Shown piece by piece: positions 17,678 to 26,638 of a DNA stretch of 64,000 bases; the stretch's first letter is position 1, and each line of letters starts with the position of its first letter. This stretch comes from Pseudomonas fluorescens. Its GTDB lineage: Bacteria; Pseudomonadota; Gammaproteobacteria; Pseudomonadales; Pseudomonadaceae. Below the pieces are notes generated by a model. It saw nothing but the letters and a program-made list of their open reading frames with translations, ran no database searches and was not told the DNA's origin. The stretch covers positions 2,976,001 to 3,040,000 of the forward strand of contig LR782234.1 in NCBI GenBank assembly GCA_902825215.1, in the 5' to 3' direction. The position numbers and the translations under genes are program-made.

Positions 17678-18607
17678 TTAACCCAACGCAGTATCGAGAA
17701 ACATCATCACCCCGAAGCCAAGCATCAGCCCCAGCGTGGCCGGGGTCTCGTGACCGTTGCGGTGGGTTTCCGGAATCACTTCGTGGGATACGACAAAGAT
17801 CATTGCCCCGGCGGCCAGCCCCAGCGCGATCGGATAGCCCAGGGCAAAGCCGCTGGAGACCCCCAGCCCGATCACAGAGCCCAACGGCTCCATCAAACCC
17901 GAACCAATGGCGATCAGCGCCGCGCGCCAGGCGGAAATACCGGTCACGCGCAGTGCCAGTGCGATGGCCAGACCTTCGGGGATGTCCTGAATGGCGATGG
18001 CGGTGGTCAGCGGCAGGCCGACTTTCATGTCGCCGTCGGCGAAACTCACACCGATCGCCATGCCTTCGGGCAGGTTGTGCAAGGTAATGGCGAGGACGAA
18101 CAGCCAGACCCGGTTGATGCGCTGCGACTCCGGCCCACGGCGGCCGCTTTTCTGGTGCTCGTGAGGCACGAAGCGATCGAGCCCGATCATCAACGCCACG
18201 CCCAGCGCCAGACCGAATACCACCACACCGGCAGCCAGCAATGAATTGCCAGTCATTTTTTCCGCGGCGTCGATGCCCGGCAGAATCAGCGAAAACGAAC
18301 TGGCGGCGAGCATCATGCCGGCAGCGAAGCCGAGCATGGTGTCTTGGGTACGTGAGGCAATGTCGCGCAGGACCATGGCTGCCACTGCGCCCAATGCCGT
18401 CGCGCCGAAACCCGACAAGCCGCCCAGCACGGCCAGCCGCAGGTTGTTTTCGTCCGCGCCGACCAATGCCGCGTAGCCGCTGATGAGCAGCAATCCGGTG
18501 ACGACAATCAGCGTCGCCCAGAACAACAGCCCCGGCCAGCCGCCACTCGACGCCATGCTCCACCAGCTGCGCATGGTCGTGCTTGCGGAAGACGAGGGAA
18601 GTGACAT
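17678..18607 (-). CDS. ZIP-family metal transporter
   Basis: The 309-residue membrane protein has the two ZIP metal-site helices: LAITLHNLPEGMAIGVSF (HNLPEG) and AIAIQDIPEGLAIALAL (QDIPEG), with a further FVVSHEVIPETHRN motif near the end. A histidine-poor cytoplasmic loop (FVPHEHQKSGRRG) lies between helices 3 and 4. ZIP proteins of this GufA-like type bring zinc and other divalent metals into the cytoplasm. ATG at 18607 follows AGGAGG by four bases. No Zur box could be recognised with confidence. The N-terminal 30 residues are variable. Confidence 0.9.
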   Translation of the reverse strand: MSLPSSSASTTMRSWWSMASSGGWPGLLFWATLIVVTGLLLISGYAALVGADENNLRLAVLGGLSGFGATALGAVAAMVLRDIASRTQDTMLGFAAGMMLAASSFSLILPGIDAAEKMTGNSLLAAGVVVFGLALGVALMIGLDRFVPHEHQKSGRRGPESQRINRVWLFVLAITLHNLPEGMAIGVSFADGDMKVGLPLTTAIAIQDIPEGLAIALALRVTGISAWRAALIAIGSGLMEPLGSVIGLGVSSGFALGYPIALGLAAGAMIFVVSHEVIPETHRNGHETPATLGLMLGFGVMMFLDTALG

Positions 18608-18732
18608 GGGGCCTCCTGTGGTGTTGGGTCGAGAATGCGGGTGTGCTCACAGATATCAGAAGCGATGGTGTGGGGAGGAATTGCAAATTTTTTGCGGAGT
18701 CGGCGACGGACGGCTAAGCCAAAGATCAAAAG

Positions 18733-18910
18733 CCCCTCACCCTAGCCCTCTCCCGGAGGGAGAGGGGACTGACCGTGGTGGATGTAAGAAATACGCCGAC
18801 CTTGGAAACCGGGTCGAACTGAAGTCCCGAGACAGGCCGAGATCTGGCCAACGACGAAGATCGGCTCCCTTTCCCCTCGACCCCATGGGGGAGAGGGCTG
18901 GGGTGAGGGG
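18733..18910. repeat. 178-bp inverted-repeat element (MITE-like)
   Basis: The element is bounded by near-perfect 22-bp inverted ends: it opens CCCCTCACCCTAGCCCTC and closes GAGGGCTGGGGTGAGGGG, with one mismatch in the full 22 bp. The internal sequence has no gene. Such Pseudomonas elements are non-autonomous and present in many copies; the 178-bp length fits the family I recall as R178 in P. fluorescens, but that name is from memory. The rest of the 18608-18976 gap shows nothing. Confidence 0.75.
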
Positions 18911-18976
18911 GATCGATTCCGGCCACCACACATAACCAGCGCCGACCCAGAAAAGCATCGGCGCCCCACAACTCAA

Positions 18977-20794
18977 TCAGCGCAATGACCCGCCATCCCC
19001 ATAAACACTGACATCCAGCCCTTCAAACCGCGCCTTCAACTGCAACGCCATATACAACGAATAATGCCGCGACTGATGCAGATTACCGCCGTGAAACCAC
19101 AGATTGTCCTGCCGCGTCGGCTTCCACATATTGCGCAATTCCCCCTCGTACGGGCCCGGGTCGTTGGTCGTGCCAGACCCCAGCCCCCAGCAGCGCCCGA
19201 CCTTGTCAGCCACCTCTTGGGAAATCAGCTTCGCCGCCCAGCCATTCATCGAGCCATACCCCGTGGCATAGACGATCAGATCCGCCGCCAGTCGGCTGCC
19301 GTCAGTCAACACTACGGCGTCCGCTTCGATGCGTTCGACGCCCAGCCCCGGCGCGCTCTTGAGCTTGATCGTGCCGTTGGCGATCAGCTCGGAGGCACCG
19401 ACGTCAATGTAATACCCGGAGCCACGGCGCACGTACTTGAGGAACAGACCGGATTCGTCATCACCGAAATCGAGCATGAAACCGGCCTTGGCCAAGCGCT
19501 CGTAAAAGTCTTTGTCGCGGGTTTTGATCGCGTCGAAGATCGGTTTGTGAAAGCTCGGCATGACCTTGTACGGAATCGAGGCAAACAACATGTCGGCCTT
19601 GTCGGTGGTCAAGCCGGCCTCCAGCGCGTCTTCGGAATAGAGCCCGCCAAACACCAGTTCCATCAAGCTGTCGGAGCGCACGATGTGCGTGCTCGAACGC
19701 TGCACCATGGTGACCTCGGCGCCGTTTTCCACGAGGTCGGCGCAAATATCGTGGGCCGAGTTGTTCGCACCGATGACCACCGCACGCTTGCCGCGCCAGG
19801 CATCGCCGCCGGGGTGACGACTGGAATGATGTTGCTGGCCCTGGAATTCGTCGGCGCCGGGAAAACGCGGCACGTTGGGCACGCCGGACATGCCGGTGGC
19901 GAGAATCAGCTGCGTCGGTTTCAACGTCAGACGCTCGCCGTCGCGCAGCACTTCTACCGTCCAGGTCTGAGTCTGCTCGTCGAACCCGGCGCTCAGGCAT
20001 TCGGTGCGCGACCAGTAATCGAGTTCCATGACCTTGCTGTACATCTCCAGCCAGTCGCCAATCTGGTCCTTGGGCGTGAACACCGGCCAGTGATCGGGGA
20101 AGGGCAGGTACGGCATGTGGTCGTACCAGACCGGGTCGTGCAGGCACAGCGATTTGTAGCGCCCGCGCCACTGATCGCCGGGCCGTTCGGCTTTGTCGAC
20201 AATCAATGTCGGCACGCCCAGACGCTTGAGCCGCGCGGCCAGGCCGAGCCCGCCCTGACCGCCGCCGACAATCAGGCAATACGGTTGGGTGGTGATGCCC
20301 AGCGCCGCTTGTTCATCGCGGCGCCGCTCCAGCCAGTTGCGTTTGTCGGCATGGGCGTGGCCATGGTTGGCGCCCATTGGCCGGCGGCGACCACTGGGTT
20401 CTTCGAAGCCCTTGAGTTCGCGCATGGTCGTCAGCAGCGTCCAGCACAAACCGTCCTTGAGTCGCACGTAACCCTTGCCGCGCGCGGCCTCGGTTTCCAG
20501 GCTCATCCAGCCTTCGAGTACGCCGTCGGTCAGTGTGGCTTCACCATCGAGTTTCCATTGTTTTGGACGGGTCTGTTCAAGGCGAGTTTCGAGCAGGTCG
20601 CGAATCGCCGGTTTGCCTTCGAGCGTGACCAGGTTCCAGCTGAACAGCAGCAGGTCACGCCAGTAGCATTCATCGGCAAACAGCTCCAGCGTTGCCTCCA
20701 CGTCACGTTGAGCGAGACGCTCGCCGAGGGTCTCGATCCAGGCAGCGAGTTGCGCGGTCGGCGTTTGCAGGGGCGCATCGATAGCGATGTTCAT
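18977..20794 (-). CDS. FAD-dependent monooxygenase-like oxidoreductase
   Basis: The preferred start (20794, MNIAIDAPLQTP, GGAG seven bases before) gives 605 residues. Residues 1-130 form a SnoaL/NTF2-like domain (LELFADECYWRDLLLFSWNL). The flavoprotein part begins with CLIVGGGQGGLGLAARL (FAD-binding GxGxxG at about 177-182), has WRGRYKSLCLHDPVWYDHMP, ATGMSGVPNVPRFPG, and a second Rossmann loop AVVIGANNSAHDICADL for NADPH. This is the Baeyer-Villiger/flavin monooxygenase group often named CzcO-like. The fused N-terminal domain is a recurrent arrangement. A divergent sigma-54 activator suggests substrate-induced expression. The substrate is unknown. Confidence 0.88.
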   Translation of the reverse strand: MNIAIDAPLQTPTAQLAAWIETLGERLAQRDVEATLELFADECYWRDLLLFSWNLVTLEGKPAIRDLLETRLEQTRPKQWKLDGEATLTDGVLEGWMSLETEAARGKGYVRLKDGLCWTLLTTMRELKGFEEPSGRRRPMGANHGHAHADKRNWLERRRDEQAALGITTQPYCLIVGGGQGGLGLAARLKRLGVPTLIVDKAERPGDQWRGRYKSLCLHDPVWYDHMPYLPFPDHWPVFTPKDQIGDWLEMYSKVMELDYWSRTECLSAGFDEQTQTWTVEVLRDGERLTLKPTQLILATGMSGVPNVPRFPGADEFQGQQHHSSRHPGGDAWRGKRAVVIGANNSAHDICADLVENGAEVTMVQRSSTHIVRSDSLMELVFGGLYSEDALEAGLTTDKADMLFASIPYKVMPSFHKPIFDAIKTRDKDFYERLAKAGFMLDFGDDESGLFLKYVRRGSGYYIDVGASELIANGTIKLKSAPGLGVERIEADAVVLTDGSRLAADLIVYATGYGSMNGWAAKLISQEVADKVGRCWGLGSGTTNDPGPYEGELRNMWKPTRQDNLWFHGGNLHQSRHYSLYMALQLKARFEGLDVSVYGDGGSLR

Positions 20795-20914
20795 AGGGCT
20801 TCTCCGATCTTGTTGTTGTAGGAACAACAACCCCGGAGCAAGGCTCGGGCCAGCTTCGGCAAAGCCCCGTGGCAGAGCGGTTGGCGCCATAAATCGCCAA
20901 TCATGTATCGACGC

Positions 20915-20955
20915 TGTGTCACGAATTCGGGAATGGGCGATGACACTGTGTCACG
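20915..20955. promoter_or_regulatory. Candidate activator binding sites (TGTGTCACG repeats)
   Basis: TGTGTCACG occurs at 20915-20923 and again at 20947-20955, with TGACAC (20941-20946) forming an inverted repeat with the first copy. The cluster lies in the divergent gap between the monooxygenase and the sigma-54 activator, as expected for an upstream activating sequence. Confidence 0.5.
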
Positions 20956-21036
20956 CCGGGCAAAAAACGCCGGTTTCGGACTTTTCATATAAGCTGCAAA
21001 CAGTCCCGTGTCCGACCGTAGCGGAGAACAACAACA

Positions 21037-22923
21037 ATGAAACCGGCCTTGATCAACGCCCATGCACAGCAAGTGCTGCAAGCCGTACAGGGCAGCGTCG
21101 CCAGTCCTGGTCCCGTTGCCGATCTGGCGATCACTCGCTCGTGGCGCCGTTGCCTCGATCAATACCGCCTCGATCCCGCCAGCCGCCGTGCGCCGGATGT
21201 GGTTGAGCAAGCGCGTTTGCAGGATCACCGCGCGCCGCTGGAACACATCATTGCCGTGGCGCACTGGCAGATGAACAGCCTGCACCAGCAGCTCGGGCGT
21301 GACGGCCATGTGGTGTTGCTCACCGATGCGCGCGGCGTGGCGATCGACAGCGTGTTCAACGATGCTGAGCGCGCCGGGTTTCAGCGGGCCGGGCTGTGGC
21401 TGGGCTCGGTGTGGAGCGAGGAACACGAAGGCACCAATGGCGTCGGCACCTGCCTGGTCGAGCGTCAGCACGTGACCATCCGCCGCGACGAACACTTTCG
21501 CGGCAAGCACGTCGGCCTGACGTGCTCTGCCAGTCCGATCTTCGACCCGAGCGGCGAATTGCTCGCCGTGCTCAATCTGTCCTCGGTGCGCGAAGAACAG
21601 AGCCTCGAACAGCGTTTCAAAGCCATGGCCCTGACCAACCTGTCGGCCAAGCTGATCGAGAGCTGCTTCTTTCTTGGGCATGACCCGCAGCGCTATCTGC
21701 TGCGTTTTCATCCTGACGCCGGGTTTGTCGGACTGCTGGGCGAAGGGCTGCTCAGCTTCGATGAGAATGCGCGGATCTGCTCGATCAACGACGCGGGCCT
21801 GGAACTGCTTGGCCTCAGTCGTGAGCCGATCATCGGCCAGTCGCTGACGCTGCTGCTGGAGACACCGATTGATCAACTGATCAGTCACGCCGGCACACAA
21901 CCCAGCGTTTGCTGGCCGCTGCGCCTGGCTGACGGTCGGCCGATGTTTGCCCAGCTGCGCGAACCGCTGCGTCGGCCACAGCCCGCCATTCCCGCGATCG
22001 CGCCCATCAACGACGCGCGCGTCTGCCTGGAAGACCCGCGCCTGCAACGCGGTTTTGCCCGCGCATTGCGAGTGCTGGAACGCGACGTGCCGGTGTTTCT
22101 CCAGGGCGAAACCGGCACCGGCAAGGAAGCCTTTGCGGCGGCGCTGCACCGGGCCAGTTCCCGAGCCAGCCAGCCGTTTGTGGCGATCAATTGCGCGGCG
22201 ATTCCGGAAACACTGATTGAGAGCGAGCTGTTCGGCTATCGCGGCGGCAGCTTCACCGGCGCGCGCAAGGAGGGCATGCTCGGCAAGCTCGAACAGGCCC
22301 ACGGCGGCATCCTGTTTCTCGATGAAATCGCCGACATGCCGCTGGCGTTGCAGACGCGCCTGTTGCGGGTGCTGGAGGAGCGCCAGGTGGTGCCGCTCGG
22401 CGCCACAACCGCACGGCCTCTGGATATACGCCTGATCAGCGCCAGCCACCAGAATCTGCAGACCTGCGTCGCCGAAGGACGTTTGCGCGAAGACCTGTTC
22501 TACCGCATCGGCGGTTTTGCCGTGCAACTGCCGGCGCTGCGCGAGCGCTCGGACAAGGGGCAGCTGTTTGATCTGCTGCTGCGTGAAGAAGCGGCCGGCA
22601 TGCGCGTCCGACTGGACGCCGGGGTCAAGGAGCGCCTGCTCAAACAACCCTGGCCCGGTAACGTCCGGCAATTGCGCACCTGCCTGCGGACCTTGGTCGC
22701 GCTGGCCATCGATGGGCGCATCGGCCTCGATGACCTGCACGAATTGCTGCCGGACAACGCCGAGGCAGTGGAAAACCCGCTGAACGTGTCTGAACGACAA
22801 ACCCTGCTGACCTTGATCAACACCGAGCATTGGCACATCGCCCGGGTCGCCGCGCGGCTGGGCATCAGCCGCAACACGCTGTATCGCAAGTTGCGTCAAC
22901 ACGGGATAACCCGGCCCGGGTGA
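21037..22923 (+). CDS. Sigma-54-dependent Fis-type activator (AcoR-like)
   Basis: The 628-residue regulator has a GAF sensor (about 70-190; GTNGVGTCLVERQHVTI), a PAS-like segment (about 230-300), an AAA+ sigma-54 interaction domain with Walker A GETGTGKE (357-364) and Walker B GGILFLDE (423-430), and a C-terminal Fis helix-turn-helix (VAARLGISRNTLYRKLRQHG). The sigma-54-contacting GAFTGA loop reads GSFTGA (404-409), a variant still present in some active family members. It resembles AcoR-type activators of acetoin or alcohol use. It is divergent from the FAD monooxygenase, its probable target. Ligand unknown. Confidence 0.92.
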   Translation: MKPALINAHAQQVLQAVQGSVASPGPVADLAITRSWRRCLDQYRLDPASRRAPDVVEQARLQDHRAPLEHIIAVAHWQMNSLHQQLGRDGHVVLLTDARGVAIDSVFNDAERAGFQRAGLWLGSVWSEEHEGTNGVGTCLVERQHVTIRRDEHFRGKHVGLTCSASPIFDPSGELLAVLNLSSVREEQSLEQRFKAMALTNLSAKLIESCFFLGHDPQRYLLRFHPDAGFVGLLGEGLLSFDENARICSINDAGLELLGLSREPIIGQSLTLLLETPIDQLISHAGTQPSVCWPLRLADGRPMFAQLREPLRRPQPAIPAIAPINDARVCLEDPRLQRGFARALRVLERDVPVFLQGETGTGKEAFAAALHRASSRASQPFVAINCAAIPETLIESELFGYRGGSFTGARKEGMLGKLEQAHGGILFLDEIADMPLALQTRLLRVLEERQVVPLGATTARPLDIRLISASHQNLQTCVAEGRLREDLFYRIGGFAVQLPALRERSDKGQLFDLLLREEAAGMRVRLDAGVKERLLKQPWPGNVRQLRTCLRTLVALAIDGRIGLDDLHELLPDNAEAVENPLNVSERQTLLTLINTEHWHIARVAARLGISRNTLYRKLRQHGITRPG

Positions 22924-22995
22924 TCGCAGACTTCGTGCTATTGGTGCAACGCAACGGCTTTACCGTCCGATTCCTGAACCCAGAGGCAAGCGCTC

Positions 22996-23514
22996 ATGTT
23001 GAAACTCTGCACCCTCCTGTTATGCCTCGCCCTGGCCAGTTGCAGTGGCGTTGACGTGGGCAGCTACAGCCAGGAAAAACCGACGCTGGAGTTGCGCGAA
23101 TTCTTCGAGGGTCGGGTCGAGGCCTGGGGGATTTTTCAGAAGCGTTCGGGTGAAGTCGCCAAGCGCTTTCATGTGCTGATCAACGGCCATTCCGAAGGCG
23201 ACAAGTTGATTCTCGACGAGTCGTTCACCTACAGCGATGGTACGAAACAGAAACGCGTCTGGACCCTGACCCCGGACGGCCCCGGCCAATGGCGTGGCAC
23301 TGCCGGCGATGTGGTCGGCGAGGCGCGGGGCGAGACGGCCGGCAACGCCTTGCGCTGGCGGTATGTGCTGCGTTTGCCGGTGGACGGCGAGGAATACGAT
23401 GTCGAGCTCGATGACTGGATGTACCTCATGGATGACAAGACCCTGATCAATCGCTCGTACATGAGCAAGTTTGGCGTTGAGGTCGGTCAGATCACGTTGT
23501 TTTTCCGTAAATAG
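22996..23514 (+). CDS. DUF3833 lipoprotein
   Basis: The 172-residue protein begins MLKLCTLLLCLALASCSG, a lipoprotein signal with the lipobox LASC, so it should be lipid-anchored after C16. The body (LREFFEGRVEAWGIFQKRSG, then EGDKLILDESFTYSDGTKQ, then LDDWMYLMDDKTLINRS) matches the DUF3833 family, small beta-rich lipoproteins of unknown role common in Gammaproteobacteria and often near fatty-acid or SOUL-type genes. None of those neighbours is present here. It follows the sigma-54 activator by 72 bp. Confidence 0.88.
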   Translation: MLKLCTLLLCLALASCSGVDVGSYSQEKPTLELREFFEGRVEAWGIFQKRSGEVAKRFHVLINGHSEGDKLILDESFTYSDGTKQKRVWTLTPDGPGQWRGTAGDVVGEARGETAGNALRWRYVLRLPVDGEEYDVELDDWMYLMDDKTLINRSYMSKFGVEVGQITLFFRK

Positions 23515-23537
23515 CCCTGACGGACAAGCGCCGACGA

Positions 23538-23996
23538 TTACTCGGTCGCTTCCGGGTCTTGCGGCATCGGTGTGGGAATCTGCCACGCCGGTTTTTGCCC
23601 GTCCTGACGGTCGAAAGCGCGACGCGCGGTGCGAAAGTCTTCGACGTTTTCGACCACCCACGTCCACACCGGCGACATGCGCACCAACAGTCCCTGGCCC
23701 AGCGCCGTCAGCTCATACTCGACACGCGGCGGCACCTCGCCGAACTCACGACGCACCAGTAGACCGTCGCGCTCCAGCGCGCGCAGGGTCTTGGTCAACA
23801 TGCGCTGGGTCACGCCGGTCATCTGGCGTTTTATCTCGGCATGACGCATCGCGCCATACACCCCCAAGGCATGCAGGATGCCCAGTGACCAGCGGCTGCC
23901 GGCGTGTGCAAGCACTTCGCGGCGCACGCCGTCATCGTCTTTTCTCAGCGTCTGGCAGATCGCTTCGGCGTGCCTCAGCGCGTTCTGGTCGGTCAT
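23538..23996 (-). CDS. HxlR-family regulator
   Basis: The 152-residue product starts MTDQNALRHAEAICQ; AGGGG precedes this ATG. It has the winged helix of the HxlR/MarR-like family: SRWSLGILHALGVYGAMRHAEIKRQ, VTQRMLTKTLRALERDGLL, and the wing RREFGEVPPRVEYELTALG. Unlike many HxlR proteins there is no obvious N-terminal sensing cysteine pair (only C14). It is divergent from an NmrA-like reductase (24093), and HxlR regulators often control such redox or quinone-linked neighbours. Confidence 0.88.
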   Translation of the reverse strand: MTDQNALRHAEAICQTLRKDDDGVRREVLAHAGSRWSLGILHALGVYGAMRHAEIKRQMTGVTQRMLTKTLRALERDGLLVRREFGEVPPRVEYELTALGQGLLVRMSPVWTWVVENVEDFRTARRAFDRQDGQKPAWQIPTPMPQDPEATE

Positions 23997-24092
23997 GTCT
24001 TCCCCTGGTATCACGCGTGTGCCTTCTTACGAGCGCTGACGGTTGCTGCCAGCATTGGCGCATCTTACAGGCAACGGTTTTAAGGAGACATC

Positions 24093-25022
24093 ATGACTCA
24101 CACAGCACAATCCATTCTGGTGCTGGGCGCCGGAGAACTCGGCTTTGCGGTGTTGCGCAATCTTGCGCGAGTGGCAAAGCGCGCGCCCGGCTCGACCATC
24201 AGCGTCCTGCTCAGGGACTCGACCATCAATTCCCGAGTGGCGGAAAAAAAGGCCGAAATCGATGAGCTGCGCAGCCTCGGCATCCACATGGTGGCCGCCG
24301 ACCTGGTCAACGATTCGATCGAGCAACTGGCAGCCGTGTTTGCCCGGTTCGACACGGTCATCGGCTGCGCCGGCATGGTTGCCGGTCGCGAAACGCCGAT
24401 GAAACTGGCGAAAGCGGCGCTCCAGTCTGGGGTGAAGCGCTATTTCCCGTGGCAGTTCGGCGTGGACTTTGAGGTGATCGGCCGTGGCAGTCCGCAGGAT
24501 CTGTTCGATGCGCAGCTCGACGTACGTGAATTGCTGCGCGCTCAGGACCAGACCGAATGGGTGATCATCTCAACCGGCATGTTCACCAGTTTTCTGTTCG
24601 AACCGGTGTTCGAGGTGGTTGATTTCGACAACGACACTGTCAACGCGCTGGGCAGTCTGGAAAACAGTGTGACGCTCACCACGCCCGAGGACATCGGCAC
24701 GCTGACGGCGGAGATCGTGTTCTTCGAGCCGCGATTCCGTAATGAAATTGTCTACCTGTCCGGCGACACGCTGAGCTATGGCCAAGTCGCGGGCATCCTC
24801 GAGCGGGCGCTGGGGCGGCCGTTCAAATCCAATGTGTGGACCGTTCCGTACTTGATGGACGAACTGAAAAAAGACCCCACCCATCACATCAAGAAATACC
24901 GCGCGGTGTTCGCCCAAGGTCGTGGCGTGGCGTGGCCCAAGGCGGGGACGTTCAGCGAGCGACAGTCAATTGCGGTGACTACTGCCGAGCAGTGGGCGCA
25001 GCAACATCTCGCCAAGACGTGA
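24093..25022 (+). CDS. NmrA-like / isoflavone-reductase-like NAD(P) oxidoreductase
   Basis: The 309-residue protein starts with a Rossmann loop, ILVLGAGELGFAVLRNLAR, and has the atypical SDR features LLRDSTINS after beta-2, KLAKAALQSGVKRYFPWQFGVDF and WVIISTGMFTSFLFEP. This is the NmrA-like/aromatic alcohol reductase group, which binds NADP and either reduces phenolic substrates or acts as a redox sensor. ATG follows AAGGAG by six bases. Divergence from an HxlR gene suggests induction by a reactive or aromatic compound. Substrate is not readable. Confidence 0.85.
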   Translation: MTHTAQSILVLGAGELGFAVLRNLARVAKRAPGSTISVLLRDSTINSRVAEKKAEIDELRSLGIHMVAADLVNDSIEQLAAVFARFDTVIGCAGMVAGRETPMKLAKAALQSGVKRYFPWQFGVDFEVIGRGSPQDLFDAQLDVRELLRAQDQTEWVIISTGMFTSFLFEPVFEVVDFDNDTVNALGSLENSVTLTTPEDIGTLTAEIVFFEPRFRNEIVYLSGDTLSYGQVAGILERALGRPFKSNVWTVPYLMDELKKDPTHHIKKYRAVFAQGRGVAWPKAGTFSERQSIAVTTAEQWAQQHLAKT

Positions 25023-25043
25023 TCGGGCAGGCACGTTGGATTT

Positions 25044-26498
25044 CTAATACTTCCAGAACACCGGCGTAATCAGCACCAGCACCGTGAGAATCTCCAGTCG
25101 CCCCAAGAGCATGCCGATGGTCAGCAACCACTTCGCAGCATCCGGCAGGGAAGAGAAGTTACCCGCCGGGCCGATGATCGTGCCCAGCCCGGGCCCGACG
25201 TTACACACCGCAGTGGCGGCGCCGCTGAGGGCGGTTGTCCAGTCGAGGCCGATCAAGGCCAGCCCGAGAGCGATCACCGCAATGGTGATGGTGAAGAAAA
25301 ACGAAAAGGTCAGCAGCGAGCGCACGATCTCTTCGTCGATCGGGTGGCCGTTGTACTTTTTCTGGATCACTGCGCGCGGGTGGATCAGTTGCTTCAAGCT
25401 GCTGACCAGCAGCGCGGCGGCCACCTGAAAGCGGAAGATCTTCAAACCGCCGGCGGTGGAGCCGGAGCATCCGCCGACGAAGGTCAGGTAAAAGAACAAC
25501 AGGATGGAGAAACTGCCCCACAGCGTGTAATCGCCGACGGCAATCCCGGTTGTGGTGACCACCGAGGTGACGTTGACCGCGACGATGCGAAACGCATCCC
25601 ACCACGAGTAGTCACTGTGCAGACACAGCCAAGTGCCCACCACCAGCCAGGTAATCACCAGAAATCCGATAAAGCCGCGCACCTGATGATCCTTGAACAG
25701 GGCGCGGCGGTGGCCACGCAAGGTCGCGACATACAGGGTGAACGGCAGGCTGCCGGCAATCATGATCACCACCGCGACCCAGTGAATCGACGCTTGCGTC
25801 CAGTGTCCGAGCGAGGCATCGGAAGTCGAGAAGCCGCCCGTGGAGATCAGCGACATCGCATGGTTGATTGCTTCAAACGGCGTCATGCCGCACAGCCACA
25901 GGGCCAGCGCGCCGGCAGAGGTCAGGCCGAGATACAGAAACAGGATGTATTTGGCGGCGACATGGGAGCGCGGCGTGACTTTTTCCGACCAGTCTGAGGA
26001 TTCAGTCTGGAACAGCCGCATGCCACCGACCCGCAGCAGCGGCAGGATCGCCACCGCCATGCCGATAAAGCCGATGCCGCCCAGCCAGTGCAGCATCGAG
26101 CGCCACATCAGCAAGCCTGGCGAAGCGTGGTCCAGGCCACTGAGCACCGTGGAACCGGTGGTGGTAATGCCGGACATGGTTTCGAAAAAGGCGTCGGTGT
26201 AACTGATGTGACTGATCAACACCATCGGCAACGCGGCGAAGGCACACACCACCACCCAACTGGCGGTGGTCAGCAGGTACATGTCCCGCGGGCGAAGCTG
26301 AGCCGTCTCGGGGCGCCCGCGCGCCACCAGCAACAGGCCACAGACGACGGTAATCACGCTCGACCAGAGAAACGCCGAAAGGTCGTCGCTGCGCTCGAAC
26401 GCCACCAGTGTGAGCATGGGAATCGCCATGCTCACAGCGAGGGTGATCAGGAAGATGCCGAGAATGAAACCGATAAGCCGCAGTGCTGCAAAAGACAT
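25044..26498 (-). CDS. trkH: TrkH-family potassium transporter subunit
   Basis: The 484-residue form starts MSFAALRLIGFILGIFLI; an upstream ATG at 26546 would add 16 residues without homology to the usual TrkH start. The four pore loops of the TrkH fold are visible, including MSGITTTGSTVLSGLD, SLISTGGFSTSDASLG, NVTSVVTTTGIAVGDY and TAVCNVGPGLGTIIGP, which contain the selectivity-filter glycines. TrkH forms the membrane channel of the Trk potassium uptake system with the cytoplasmic TrkA, which is not in this window. Potassium uptake fits the nearby osmolyte transporter betT, though they are separate units. Confidence 0.93.
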   Translation of the reverse strand: MSFAALRLIGFILGIFLITLAVSMAIPMLTLVAFERSDDLSAFLWSSVITVVCGLLLVARGRPETAQLRPRDMYLLTTASWVVVCAFAALPMVLISHISYTDAFFETMSGITTTGSTVLSGLDHASPGLLMWRSMLHWLGGIGFIGMAVAILPLLRVGGMRLFQTESSDWSEKVTPRSHVAAKYILFLYLGLTSAGALALWLCGMTPFEAINHAMSLISTGGFSTSDASLGHWTQASIHWVAVVIMIAGSLPFTLYVATLRGHRRALFKDHQVRGFIGFLVITWLVVGTWLCLHSDYSWWDAFRIVAVNVTSVVTTTGIAVGDYTLWGSFSILLFFYLTFVGGCSGSTAGGLKIFRFQVAAALLVSSLKQLIHPRAVIQKKYNGHPIDEEIVRSLLTFSFFFTITIAVIALGLALIGLDWTTALSGAATAVCNVGPGLGTIIGPAGNFSSLPDAAKWLLTIGMLLGRLEILTVLVLITPVFWKY

Positions 26499-26598
26499 GG
26501 ACGTTCGTCTGTTGAAATAACGGCGCGTAGTATCGGATGTCGGCATGGCGGGTGCGTAAAATTTGCGTAATTTTTTTCAGCCTTGCGCAGCCTCATTG

Positions 26599-26627
26599 CC
26601 GTGACGGGTACTGACGACCCGTCACGG
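26599..26627. terminator. Hairpin downstream of betT
   Basis: An 11-bp perfect stem (CCGTGACGGGT / ACCCGTCACGG) with a seven-base loop sits just past the betT stop codon. There is no clear T-run, so it may be a weak terminator or an mRNA 3'-end stabiliser. Confidence 0.5.
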
Positions 26628-26638
26628 CAGTGCCACGA

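Noticed and set aside
20860-20876. Possible -24/-12 sigma-54 promoter for the monooxygenase
   Set aside because: CTGCCACGGGGCTTTGC has the wrong spacing between the GG-like and GC elements and a mismatch in the GG; too weak to report as a feature.
20791-22902. 703-residue open frame on the minus strand
   Set aside because: It lies exactly opposite the sigma-54 activator, which has all its family motifs; high GC content keeps the antisense frame open.
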